Below are positions 1-8,845 of a stretch of 38,971 nt of DNA, in pieces (within the stretch, counting starts at the first letter, position 1; the number at the start of each line of letters is the position of its first letter). The notes beneath the pieces are model-generated. The model was given only the letters and a program-made list of their open reading frames with translations, was not told where the DNA came from and ran no database searches. Origin of the DNA: JASLBX01 sp036374175 (GTDB taxonomy: Bacteria; Actinomycetota; Actinomycetes; Jiangellales; Jiangellaceae). A program made the translations under genes and the position numbers. The stretch spans positions 1-38,971 of the forward strand of contig DASUUH010000064.1 of assembly GCA_036374175.1 (NCBI GenBank), read 5' to 3'.

Positions 1-2090
<2,090 letters not shown>

Positions 2091-2094
<4 letters not shown>

Positions 2095-2444
2095 CCGACG
2101 ACCAAATCCTCGCGTACTGCTTGGCCAAACCGGGCGCCTGGCGCGACGAGCCGTGGGATGGCGACGTCGTCGCCAAGGTGAGCGACAAGATCTTCGCCTT
2201 CTTCGGCTCCGACAGTGGATCGGTCGGCCTGAAGTGTGGCCGCAATCGCGACGAGGCTGACGAGTGGCTTCACCGGTACCCCGAGGACGCTTCGGTTATG
2301 GCCTACATCGGCCGGTCCGGCTGGAACACCCTGCGGATCGGCGGGTCCATCCCGGCCGACGAGATCATCGAAGCGATCGACGCATCGTACGACGCGGTGG
2401 TGGCCAAACTGCCCAAGCGACTCCGTCCCGCCGCGGAAGGCTGA
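2091..2444 (+). CDS. MmcQ/YjbR (CyaY-like fold) family protein
   Basis: This 117-residue protein looks like the MmcQ/YjbR family: a short N-terminal helix (residues 1-16), a WDGDVVAKVSDKIFAFF strand region, a conserved LKCGRN segment and a GWNTLRIGG motif, ending in a helix. Members are small single-domain proteins with a CyaY-like fold; some are suspected of binding DNA, but no biochemical role is established. The ATG sits inside the uvrB stop (ATGA), so the two are probably co-translated. A link to DNA repair is only an inference from position. The start is set by the overlap. The transcript probably ends in the palindrome about 75 bases downstream. Confidence 0.87.
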
Positions 2445-2517
2445 GGACACGCTGCATCAGTCCGTCGGCGAGTGGGTCCGTCTGAAAGCGCCGGACACAA
2501 TGACGAAAATGCGCCTA

Positions 2518-2575
2518 GATGATCAAACTTGCGCGATCGAGCCAGAATGCGCCGTTTGGCGCGAGTTTGATCATC
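2518..2575. repeat. 58-base palindromic repeat, copy 1 (possible terminator)
   Basis: The left arm at 2518-2533 and right arm at 2560-2575 are complementary over 16 positions with one G-U type mismatch. The arms carry GATGATCAAACT and its complement. A second copy with the same outer arms and exactly the same 31-base interior length lies at 16943-17000. Lying about 75 bases after the mmcQ-like gene, it could act as a terminator hairpin or be a REP-like dispersed element. There is no T-tract, which is usual in GC-rich actinobacteria. Confidence 0.65.
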
Positions 2576-2723
2576 GATCAGCACTTCGATCATTGCGAGT
2601 GCCTGGCGGCGCGCGGTCACCGAGGTGCAGGCTGCGACTGGGAGCCGAACTCACCCATGCTTCCACCGGACGTCCAGGGCTGAGTCTAGGAGGGGCGTGC
2701 TTTGTGCTGAATGCCGGACGACG

Positions 2724-2755
2724 GTGGCTGATCATCCGCGAGAACGATCAGCCAC
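2724..2755. terminator. Perfect 10-bp hairpin in the uvrB/terC gap
   Basis: GTGGCTGATC at 2724-2733 is perfectly complementary to GATCAGCCAC at 2746-2755 across a 12-base loop. It lies about 280 bases after the mmcQ-like stop and just before the terC leader. It may stop read-through into terC or serve as an operator for the terC promoter; the sequence does not decide between these. Confidence 0.45.
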
Positions 2756-2817
2756 TCGAGTGAGCGGGTGTGCTGCTGATTAAGTCACCCACCGACGGGC
2801 ATGAGAAGATGGGTTGG

Positions 2818-2937
2818 CACGTGGAGGGGAGTATTCCTTCGCGGCCTTCTCGTCATCACGGTGTTGCACCCGGGGAGGCCGGCCGCACGATGGCGGAAGA
2901 GACCTCCGGTTGACGGTGCCGCCGCCGCTGGGCGGTA
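2818..2937 (+). promoter_or_regulatory. Probable yybP-ykoY (Mn2+) riboswitch upstream of terC
   Basis: The 5' signature GGGGAGTA is at 2826-2833 and the 3' signature CCGGTTGAC is at 2906-2914. Between them GGGGAGG (2872-2878) can pair with CCTCC just before the second signature. This is the order and spacing of the yybP-ykoY riboswitch, whose core pairs a GGGGAGUA loop with a CCGGNNNGUUGAC-like loop to bind Mn2+. The family is known upstream of TerC-family genes, and here a TerC gene starts about 20 bases downstream. The outer closing stem was not resolved by eye, so the limits are approximate. A low-GC-type expression platform is not evident; control could be at translation, since a GGAGAGG site follows directly. 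Confidence 0.68.
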
Positions 2938-2958
2938 TATGACCGGAGAGGATTGTTT

Positions 2959-3963
2959 GTGCTGAACCTGCCTGTGTGGTTCGAGATTGCGACGTTCGTC
3001 GTTCTCTCTTTGCTCCTGGCGGCCGACCTGTTCCTCGTCACCCGCCGGCCCCATGAGCCGTCCTTGAAGGAAGCCAGCGCGTGGGTGACCTTCTATATCA
3101 GCCTCGCGCTGCTGTTCGGTGTGATCATGATCTTCGTGGCGAGCCCGCAAGCAGCGGGCGAGTTTTATGCCGGGTGGATTACCGAGTACAGCCTGAGCGT
3201 GGACAACCTGTTCGTGTTCGTGCTGATCATGACCCAGTTCCGGGTGCCTCGGAAGTATCAGCAGTCCGTGCTGATGTTCGGCATCCTGCTCGCGATCGTG
3301 CTGCGCGGCATCTTCATCGTCGTAGGTGTCGCGGCGATCAACGCCTTCTCGTGGGTGTTCTACATCTTCGGCCTGTTCCTCATCTACACGGCGATCAAGC
3401 TGGCGAAGCAGGAAGCCGAGCACCACCCCCACGAAGAGACCTACGAGAACGCGTTCATCCGCCGGGCGCGGCGCGTGCTGCCGATGAGCGAGAACTACGA
3501 GGGGGTCAAACTCCGGACCACAGTCAACGGCAAGCGAATGTTCACGCCGATGGTGATCGTGTTCCTCGCGATCGCCTCCGCCGACGTGCTGTTCGCTGTC
3601 GACTCCATCCCGGCGATCTTCGGGCTTACCCAGGAGGCGTTCATCGTCTTCACGGCCAACGTGTTCGCCCTGATGGGCCTGCGTCAGCTCTACTTCCTGC
3701 TCGGCGGTCTGCTCGACCGGCTGGTGTACCTGCAGGCCGGCCTTGCGATCATTCTGGGGTTCATCGGCGTCAAGCTCGTGTTACACGCGCTGCACGAGAA
3801 CGAACTGCACTTCATCAACAATGGCGAGCCCATCGAAGGTGTCCCGGACATCCCGATCCTGGTGTCGCTCGCCGTCATCGTCGGCACGTTGGTGATCACG
3901 ACGGTAGCCAGCCTGTGGAAGAGCCGGCGGGACGCCAGAAAGGCCGGACAGACCACGCCTTGA
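2959..3963 (+). CDS. TerC family integral membrane protein (likely Mn2+ efflux)
   Basis: The 334-residue protein is strongly hydrophobic with about eight or nine membrane segments. It carries the TerC family hallmarks ITEYSLSVDNLFVFVL (residues 74-89) and SADVLFAVDSIPAIFGLTQ, whose acidic residues in the membrane are thought to bind metal. A charged loop (residues about 150-190, with a histidine run HHPH) separates the two halves. TerC-family proteins such as Alx/YkoY are linked to manganese export and metalation of secreted proteins, which fits the probable Mn2+ riboswitch upstream. I chose the GTG at 2959 because GGAGAGG at 2944-2950 is 8 bases before it; a TTG at 2953 is too close to that site. 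It is an isolated gene, not part of a ter tellurite cluster. Confidence 0.94.
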   Translation: MLNLPVWFEIATFVVLSLLLAADLFLVTRRPHEPSLKEASAWVTFYISLALLFGVIMIFVASPQAAGEFYAGWITEYSLSVDNLFVFVLIMTQFRVPRKYQQSVLMFGILLAIVLRGIFIVVGVAAINAFSWVFYIFGLFLIYTAIKLAKQEAEHHPHEETYENAFIRRARRVLPMSENYEGVKLRTTVNGKRMFTPMVIVFLAIASADVLFAVDSIPAIFGLTQEAFIVFTANVFALMGLRQLYFLLGGLLDRLVYLQAGLAIILGFIGVKLVLHALHENELHFINNGEPIEGVPDIPILVSLAVIVGTLVITTVASLWKSRRDARKAGQTTP

Positions 3964-3970
3964 CGGCATT

Positions 3971-3997
3971 TTGCTGCGGCCGCGACTTGGGTAGTGT
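3971..3997 (+). promoter_or_regulatory. Candidate promoter for the 4006 membrane protein gene
   Basis: A -35-like TTGCTG (3971-3976) and a -10 TAGTGT (3992-3997) are 15 bases apart, and the ATG at 4006 follows 8 bases after the -10. That places the likely transcript start at or next to the ATG, so the mRNA may be leaderless, a common arrangement in actinobacteria. No ribosome-binding site is seen. Confidence 0.35.
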
Positions 3998-4005
3998 CTC
4001 GGCCA

Positions 4006-4506
4006 ATGGAACTGTTCACGATGGGTCCCAAGCGCAGCCGCGACCAGGCCGGGCAGGACGAACCTGCGGAGTCGCTGGAACCTCTCGAGCTGGGCAGTGA
4101 CCTCGACGACGCCGAGATCAGCGGGCTACCGGACGTGCCGGTCGGCAGCCGGCACTGGTGGGGCGAGCTTGTCCGGGCCGATGTCCTGGCCGTCGGCGGC
4201 GCCGGCGCCCTGGTGATGTCGGTGTTGGGCCTGCCGTTCACGAAGTTCCTGGCGAACTTCTACTTCATCCCGATGCAGATCAGCATTGCATGGGTCTTCC
4301 TGCCCCTCCTCATTGCCGCGGGCGTTGCCACCGGGCTGGGGCTAGGTGCGGTTCGCCAGGCGTTTCGGCACGACGCCGCGACCTGGGTCAGGGTGGTCGG
4401 TGGCGCAACTGCGCTCGTCGGCTTCTTGCTGTTGGTGGGTACTGCCGTCACGTGGCTCTACGCCGTCGATTCGGGCTTGGTCGAAGACATGGGAACGTAC
4501 TTATAG
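4006..4506 (+). CDS. Small membrane protein of unknown function
   Basis: I do not recognise a family. The 166-residue product has a charged, acidic soluble N-terminus (about residues 1-55, with GPKRSRDQ followed by many Glu/Asp) and then three hydrophobic segments, at about 58-82, 86-113 and 130-150, joined by a short basic loop (RQAFRHD). The topology suggests a cytosolic N-terminal tail and three membrane passes. A GTG at 3994 would add four residues, but the -10-like TAGTGT overlaps it, which favours the ATG at 4006. It ends 1 base from the 3' end of the convergent minus-strand gene, so the two 3' ends nearly touch. Orthologues often sit beside uvrA in actinobacteria; that is recollection, not checked. 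Confidence 0.75.
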   Translation: MELFTMGPKRSRDQAGQDEPAESLEPLELGSDLDDAEISGLPDVPVGSRHWWGELVRADVLAVGGAGALVMSVLGLPFTKFLANFYFIPMQISIAWVFLPLLIAAGVATGLGLGAVRQAFRHDAATWVRVVGGATALVGFLLLVGTAVTWLYAVDSGLVEDMGTYL

Positions 4507-4507
4507 A

Positions 4508-5263
4508 TCACAGCCACGCGCCGGCCGGGATGACCGGTAGCGCGCCCAGGGGTTCGACGTCCAGGTCATCGCCGGTTGAGCGGCCGGTGAACCACGCCAG
4601 TACCGCAGGAGCCGAGCCACGCACCACCGAACTTCCGCCGCCGCTCACCCGTTCGGGCTTGCCGTCGACCACCGCAGTGAACGGCGGCACGTCATCGCGG
4701 CGGGTGAGGGCGCGGAGCGACTCACGTAACGCTCGGTCCACGAACTGCGCCGGCCAGTCCGGTGGCGAATAACCCGCGGCCAGGTCGACGTGGTGCATTT
4801 CCACCTCGCGAAGCCGCAGCCAGACGACCCTTCGAGCCGGCACGGCCGAACCGTTGGCCGCGGGGCCGGTGCGAACCTCGAATTCCCAGCCTTCGTCCGG
4901 AACGGCCGCGATGGCCGACCCGAACCGGGACGCCGACTCCCGGATTCCCGCAAGCAACTCGGCCAGCGATCGTGCCGCCCCAGCCTCGATCGCCGCGGTG
5001 CGGGCCTCGGCCGATTCGTACATGGGCGTCTCGATACCGGTGCTCGCCCAGGTGAGCAGGTTCGTCAAGGCGTCCGCATTGCGGGCGATGTGCGCGAGCA
5101 CGTGGGCTCGGGTCCAGCCGGGACATAGGCTCGGCAGGCGAAGGGCGTCGTCGTCGAGTTGTTCCGCGGTGTGGATCAGTCGCAGCGTGGCCGCAGTGAC
5201 CGGCCCTACGGTTTCGGGGGTCTCAGACTGGTCGATGGGGAGATTGGTGTCGACCTCGGGCAT
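4508..5263 (-). CDS. Maleylpyruvate isomerase-family (DinB-like) mycothiol-dependent protein
   Basis: This 251-residue protein has the MDMPI/DinB-like four-helix fold signature: CPGWTRAHVLAHIARNADAL at residues 47-66 and LREVEMHHVDLAAGY at 151-165. His54 (or His58), Glu153 and His157 match the His/Glu/His metal ligands of the Corynebacterium maleylpyruvate isomerase, with the four-residue Glu-His spacing kept. A C-terminal domain of about 70 residues follows, as in that family. Such enzymes use mycothiol, the actinobacterial thiol, but most members have unknown substrates and no gentisate or maleylpyruvate genes are nearby, so the true reaction is open. It is divergent from uvrA, with 97 bases between their starts. 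Confidence 0.87.
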   Translation of the reverse strand: MPEVDTNLPIDQSETPETVGPVTAATLRLIHTAEQLDDDALRLPSLCPGWTRAHVLAHIARNADALTNLLTWASTGIETPMYESAEARTAAIEAGAARSLAELLAGIRESASRFGSAIAAVPDEGWEFEVRTGPAANGSAVPARRVVWLRLREVEMHHVDLAAGYSPPDWPAQFVDRALRESLRALTRRDDVPPFTAVVDGKPERVSGGGSSVVRGSAPAVLAWFTGRSTGDDLDVEPLGALPVIPAGAWL

Positions 5264-5304
5264 GCTTCAGAACCTAACCGTTGTTTTGTCTCCGAGCACC
5301 AAGG

Positions 5305-5327
5305 TTGTCAGACCAGCCATTTACCAT
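5305..5327 (+). promoter_or_regulatory. DNA-damage promoter (RecA-NDp/PafBC type) of uvrA
   Basis: TTGTCAGAC at 5305-5313, eight bases, then TACCAT at 5322-5327 fits the mycobacterial RecA-independent damage promoter, TTGTCRGTG-N8-TANNNT, recognised with the WYL-domain activator PafBC. The TTGTCR core, the eight-base gap and the TANNNT box are kept; the GTG triplet is GAC. The uvrA ATG is 33 bases further on. No SOS box of the actinobacterial type (TCGAAC-N4-GTTCGA) was seen here. Confidence 0.62.
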
Positions 5328-5360
5328 GCCGTGAGTGCACGTCCGACTGAACTGGAAGCC

Positions 5361-8228
5361 ATGGCCGACGAGTCCGCGCACAGCTTGATCATCAAAGGCG
5401 CCCGCGAGCACAACCTCAAGGACGTCTCGCTTGACCTGCCCCGCGACTCGCTCATCGTGTTCACCGGGCTGTCCGGCTCCGGCAAGTCGAGCCTGGCGTT
5501 CGACACCATCTTCGCCGAAGGGCAGCGTCGGTACGTCGAGTCGTTGTCGGCCTACGCGCGGCAGTTCCTCGGTCAGATGGACAAGCCCGACGTCGATTTC
5601 ATCGAGGGCTTGTCACCGGCGGTCTCGATCGACCAGAAATCGACGTCGCGCAACCCCCGCTCCACGGTCGGCACCATCACCGAGGTCTACGACTACTTGC
5701 GGCTCCTGTACGCCCGGGCCGGGCGTCCGCACTGTCCGGAGTGCGGCCGGCCGATCGGCCGCCAGACTCCGCAGTCCATCGTCGACCAGGTGCTGCGGCT
5801 CGAGGAGGGCTCTCGATTTCAAGTGCTCGCCCCGGTCGTGCGCGAACGCAAGGGCGAGTACGCCGACCTGTTCCGCACGCTCCGTTCCCAGGGGTACTCC
5901 CGCGTCCGGGTCGACGGTGTGGTCCACCAGCTCACCGAGCCGCCCAAGCTCAAGAAGCAGGAGAAACACACCATCGAAGTGGTGGTCGACCGGCTGACGG
6001 TCAAGGAATCCGCCAAGCGCCGGCTCACCGACTCGGTTGAGACGGCGCTGCGTCTGTCCGGCGGCATGGTCATACTCGAGTTCGTCGATCTGGCCGACGA
6101 TGACCCACACCGAGAGCGGGTCTTCTCCGAGCACCTGTACTGCCCGTACGACGATCTGTCGTTTGAAGAACTCGAGCCTCGGTCGTTCTCGTTCAACTCG
6201 CCGTTCGGGGCGTGCCCGCAGTGCACCGGGCTCGGCACCAAGATGCAGGTCGATCCCGAGCTCGTGGTGCCCGACCCCAGCCGGAGCCTGGACGATGGCG
6301 CACTCGCCCCGTGGTCGGCCGGCACGACGTCTGAATACTTCGGCCGCTTGATCACCGCGCTGGCCGAGACCATCGGATTCCCGACCGACGTCGCGTTCGA
6401 GCGGCTGCCGGCCAAGGCCCGCAGTGCGCTGCTGCGCGGTTACGACGGGCAGGTGCACGTCCGCTACCGCAACCGGTACGGGCGGGAGCGCTCGTACTAC
6501 ACCACGTACGAGGGAGTGATCCCCTGGGTGCAGCGGCGGCACGCCGAAGCCGAGTCCGACGCCAGCCGCGAACGCTTCGAAGGTTTCATGCGCGAGGTGC
6601 CGTGTGAGGCGTGTGGCGGCAGCCGGCTCAAGCCGGTGAGCCTGGCCGTCACAGTCGGAAGCAAGAGCATCGCCGAGGTGGCGGCGATGCCGATCGGTGA
6701 CTGCGCCGTCTTCCTCCGCGAGCTCGACCTGTCCGACCGCGAGCGCCAGATCGCTGCCCGGGTGCTCAAGGAGGTCAACGAGCGGCTGCGGTTCTTGGTC
6801 GACGTAGGTTTGGACTACCTGACGCTCGACCGTGCGGCGGCGACACTGGCCGGCGGCGAGGCGCAGCGGATCCGGCTGGCGACGCAGATCGGCTCCGGAC
6901 TGGTCGGCGTTCTCTACGTGCTCGACGAACCTTCGATCGGGCTCCACCAGCGCGACAACCGGCGACTCATCGAGACCCTGGTGCGGTTGCGCGACCTCGG
7001 CAACACGCTGATCGTGGTCGAGCATGACGAAGACACCATCCGTACCGCTGACTGGGTGGTCGACATCGGTCCGGGCGCCGGCGAACACGGCGGCCAGATC
7101 GTGGTTTCCGGGCCGGTCGAGAAGCTCATCGCCCATGAGGGTTCGATCACCGGGGCCTACCTGTCCGGCCGCCGGAGCATTCCGATCCCCGAAGTGCGCC
7201 GCCCCGTCACGAAGAGCCGCGCGCTGACCGTTATCGGCGCGCGCGAGCACAACCTGCGCGACGTCACCGTCACCTTCCCGCTGGGCTGCTTCGTGGCCGT
7301 CACCGGCGTCAGCGGCTCGGGAAAGTCCACGCTGGTCAACGACATCCTCTACACCGCGCTGGCGAGGCAGATCTACAGCGCCAGAGCGATTCCGGGGCGG
7401 CACCGGCGCATCGACGGCAGCGAGTTGGTCGACAAAGTCGTGCACGTCGACCAGTCGCCGATCGGCCGCACGCCGCGAAGCAACCCGGCGACGTACACGG
7501 GCGTGTTCGACCATGTCCGCAAGCTGTTCGCCGAGACTCAGGAGGCCAAGATCCGGGGTTACCAGCCCGGCCGGTTCTCCTTCAACGTCAAGGGCGGACG
7601 TTGCGAGGCTTGCAGCGGCGACGGCACGATCAAGATCGAGATGAACTTCTTGCCGGACGTGTATGTGCCGTGCGAGGTGTGCCATGGCGCGCGGTACAAC
7701 CGCGAGACCCTCGAGGTGCACTACAAAGGCAAGACCATCTCCGAAGTCCTCGAAATGCCGATCGAGGAGGCGCTGGAGTTCTTCGAGCCGATCGACCGGA
7801 TCTCGCGGCACCTGCGCACGCTGGTCGACGTCGGCCTGGGCTACGTGCGACTCGGGCAGCCCGCGCCGACCCTGTCCGGCGGCGAGGCTCAGCGGGTAAA
7901 GCTGTCGTCGGAGCTGCAGAAACGGGGTACCGGTCGCACGCTGTATGTACTCGACGAGCCGACGACAGGTCTGCACTTCGAAGACATTCGCAAGCTGATC
8001 GGCGTCCTGCAGAATCTGGTCGACAAGGGCAACACCGTGGTCGTCATCGAACACAACCTCGACGTCATCAAGACCGCGGACTGGATCATCGACATGGGAC
8101 CGGAGGGCGGTACCGGCGGCGGAACCGTCGTCGCCGCCGGCACTCCGGAGGATGTCGCGGCGAACGAGGCGTCGTACACCGGCGCCTTTCTCCGCAGGAT
8201 TCTCGGGGTACCGGTGGGCGCCGGCTGA
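5361..8228 (+). CDS. uvrA: UvrABC excinuclease subunit A
   Basis: UvrA is the damage-recognition ATPase of nucleotide excision repair, acting as a dimer that loads UvrB. The 955-residue product has normal length, with two ABC nucleotide-binding halves. Walker A motifs are GLSGSGKSS (36-44) and GVSGSGKS (649-656). Signature motifs are LAGGEAQ (around Ala497) and LSGGEAQ (838-844), each followed by a VLDEP Walker B. The second zinc module is intact (Cys748, 751, 771, 774). The first has CPYD (Cys261, Asp264) where many bacteria have CPxC, followed by CPQC (285, 288). I chose the ATG at 5361, preceded by GGAAG; the open frame runs on upstream, but that part overlaps the divergent gene. An alternative GTG lies at 5331. 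Expression is probably damage-induced. Confidence 0.98.
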   Translation: MADESAHSLIIKGAREHNLKDVSLDLPRDSLIVFTGLSGSGKSSLAFDTIFAEGQRRYVESLSAYARQFLGQMDKPDVDFIEGLSPAVSIDQKSTSRNPRSTVGTITEVYDYLRLLYARAGRPHCPECGRPIGRQTPQSIVDQVLRLEEGSRFQVLAPVVRERKGEYADLFRTLRSQGYSRVRVDGVVHQLTEPPKLKKQEKHTIEVVVDRLTVKESAKRRLTDSVETALRLSGGMVILEFVDLADDDPHRERVFSEHLYCPYDDLSFEELEPRSFSFNSPFGACPQCTGLGTKMQVDPELVVPDPSRSLDDGALAPWSAGTTSEYFGRLITALAETIGFPTDVAFERLPAKARSALLRGYDGQVHVRYRNRYGRERSYYTTYEGVIPWVQRRHAEAESDASRERFEGFMREVPCEACGGSRLKPVSLAVTVGSKSIAEVAAMPIGDCAVFLRELDLSDRERQIAARVLKEVNERLRFLVDVGLDYLTLDRAAATLAGGEAQRIRLATQIGSGLVGVLYVLDEPSIGLHQRDNRRLIETLVRLRDLGNTLIVVEHDEDTIRTADWVVDIGPGAGEHGGQIVVSGPVEKLIAHEGSITGAYLSGRRSIPIPEVRRPVTKSRALTVIGAREHNLRDVTVTFPLGCFVAVTGVSGSGKSTLVNDILYTALARQIYSARAIPGRHRRIDGSELVDKVVHVDQSPIGRTPRSNPATYTGVFDHVRKLFAETQEAKIRGYQPGRFSFNVKGGRCEACSGDGTIKIEMNFLPDVYVPCEVCHGARYNRETLEVHYKGKTISEVLEMPIEEALEFFEPIDRISRHLRTLVDVGLGYVRLGQPAPTLSGGEAQRVKLSSELQKRGTGRTLYVLDEPTTGLHFEDIRKLIGVLQNLVDKGNTVVVIEHNLDVIKTADWIIDMGPEGGTGGGTVVAAGTPEDVAANEASYTGAFLRRILGVPVGAG

Positions 8229-8292
8229 ACCGTTCGGGTCGCGCCATCGTGCGTCCAGTGGAGATTCGACGATCCACCGAAAGGACGAAACT

Positions 8293-8799
8293 ATGGCAGT
8301 GAAGAAGATAATGATTCAGCCCGAACTGGAGCGCCGCACGGTGCTGCTCGGCGCCGGTGCGGCGAGCATCGCGGGGGTGCTCGCGGCATGCGGTGGCGAC
8401 GATGATGGCAATGGCGGAAATCCGGCCGCTACTGCGACGGATGACACCGGCACCGGCGACGTCACTGACGAACCGACCGATGCCGGCTCTGACGATGATC
8501 AGGATGGTGACACAGCCGCGCTTGTTGCGGCGTCCGACGTTCCGGTCGGTGGCGGAGTGATCCTCGCCGACGACGGTGTGGTGGTCACGCAGCCCGAAGA
8601 AGGCGAGTTCATGGGCTTCTCCTCGACCTGCACCCACCAGGGCTGCACCGTCGCCCGCGTCGACGGGGGTCAGATCCAGTGCGATTGCCACGGCAGCCGG
8701 TTCTCCATCGAAGACGGTGCCGTCGAGAACGGGCCGGCGACGCAGCCGTTGCCAGAGGTCGCCGTCAGTCTCGAGGGCGACCAGATCGTCCGCGCGTGA
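8293..8799 (+). CDS. Rieske [2Fe-2S] lipoprotein, probably Tat-exported
   Basis: This 168-residue protein begins with a twin-arginine region (ERRTVLLGAG, Arg14-Arg15) and a lipobox ending at Cys33 (GVLAAC), so it is likely exported and lipid-anchored. An acidic, Gly/Asp/Thr-rich linker (residues 34-75) is followed by a compact Rieske domain. Cys113 and His115 of CTHQGC and Cys130 and His133 of CDCHGS are the cluster ligands; Cys118 and Cys132 would form the usual disulfide. It resembles the small Rieske lipoproteins often found between uvrA and uvrC in actinobacteria, not the QcrA subunit of the bc1 complex. The electron partner is unknown. AAAGGA, 8 bases before the ATG, supports the start. 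Confidence 0.93.
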   Translation: MAVKKIMIQPELERRTVLLGAGAASIAGVLAACGGDDDGNGGNPAATATDDTGTGDVTDEPTDAGSDDDQDGDTAALVAASDVPVGGGVILADDGVVVTQPEEGEFMGFSSTCTHQGCTVARVDGGQIQCDCHGSRFSIEDGAVENGPATQPLPEVAVSLEGDQIVRA

Positions 8800-8816
8800 C
8801 TTAAACCGGAAATGGA

Positions 8817-8839
8817 TTGTCGCCGTCGCCGATTAGGGT
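8817..8839 (+). promoter_or_regulatory. DNA-damage promoter (RecA-NDp/PafBC type) of uvrC
   Basis: TTGTCGCCG (8817-8825), exactly eight bases (8826-8833), then TAGGGT (8834-8839) matches the TTGTCRGTG-N8-TANNNT layout. The GTG start of uvrC begins 7 bases after the TAGGGT box, so the transcript would start at or near the first codon and be leaderless. The same layout precedes uvrA. Confidence 0.6.
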
Positions 8840-8845
8840 TAAGGC

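Noticed and set aside
2959..3963. Tellurite-resistance gene cluster
   Set aside because: A single TerC-family gene with a probable Mn2+ riboswitch and no terA, terB, terD or terZ neighbours; metal export is the better reading.
4854..5360. N-terminal extension of the uvrA open frame
   Set aside because: It overlaps the divergent isomerase-family gene and carries no UvrA similarity. UvrA starts normally at 5361.
5613..8054. 813-residue open frame antisense to uvrA
   Set aside because: A GC-frame shadow of uvrA with repetitive, composition-driven sequence and no recognisable domains.
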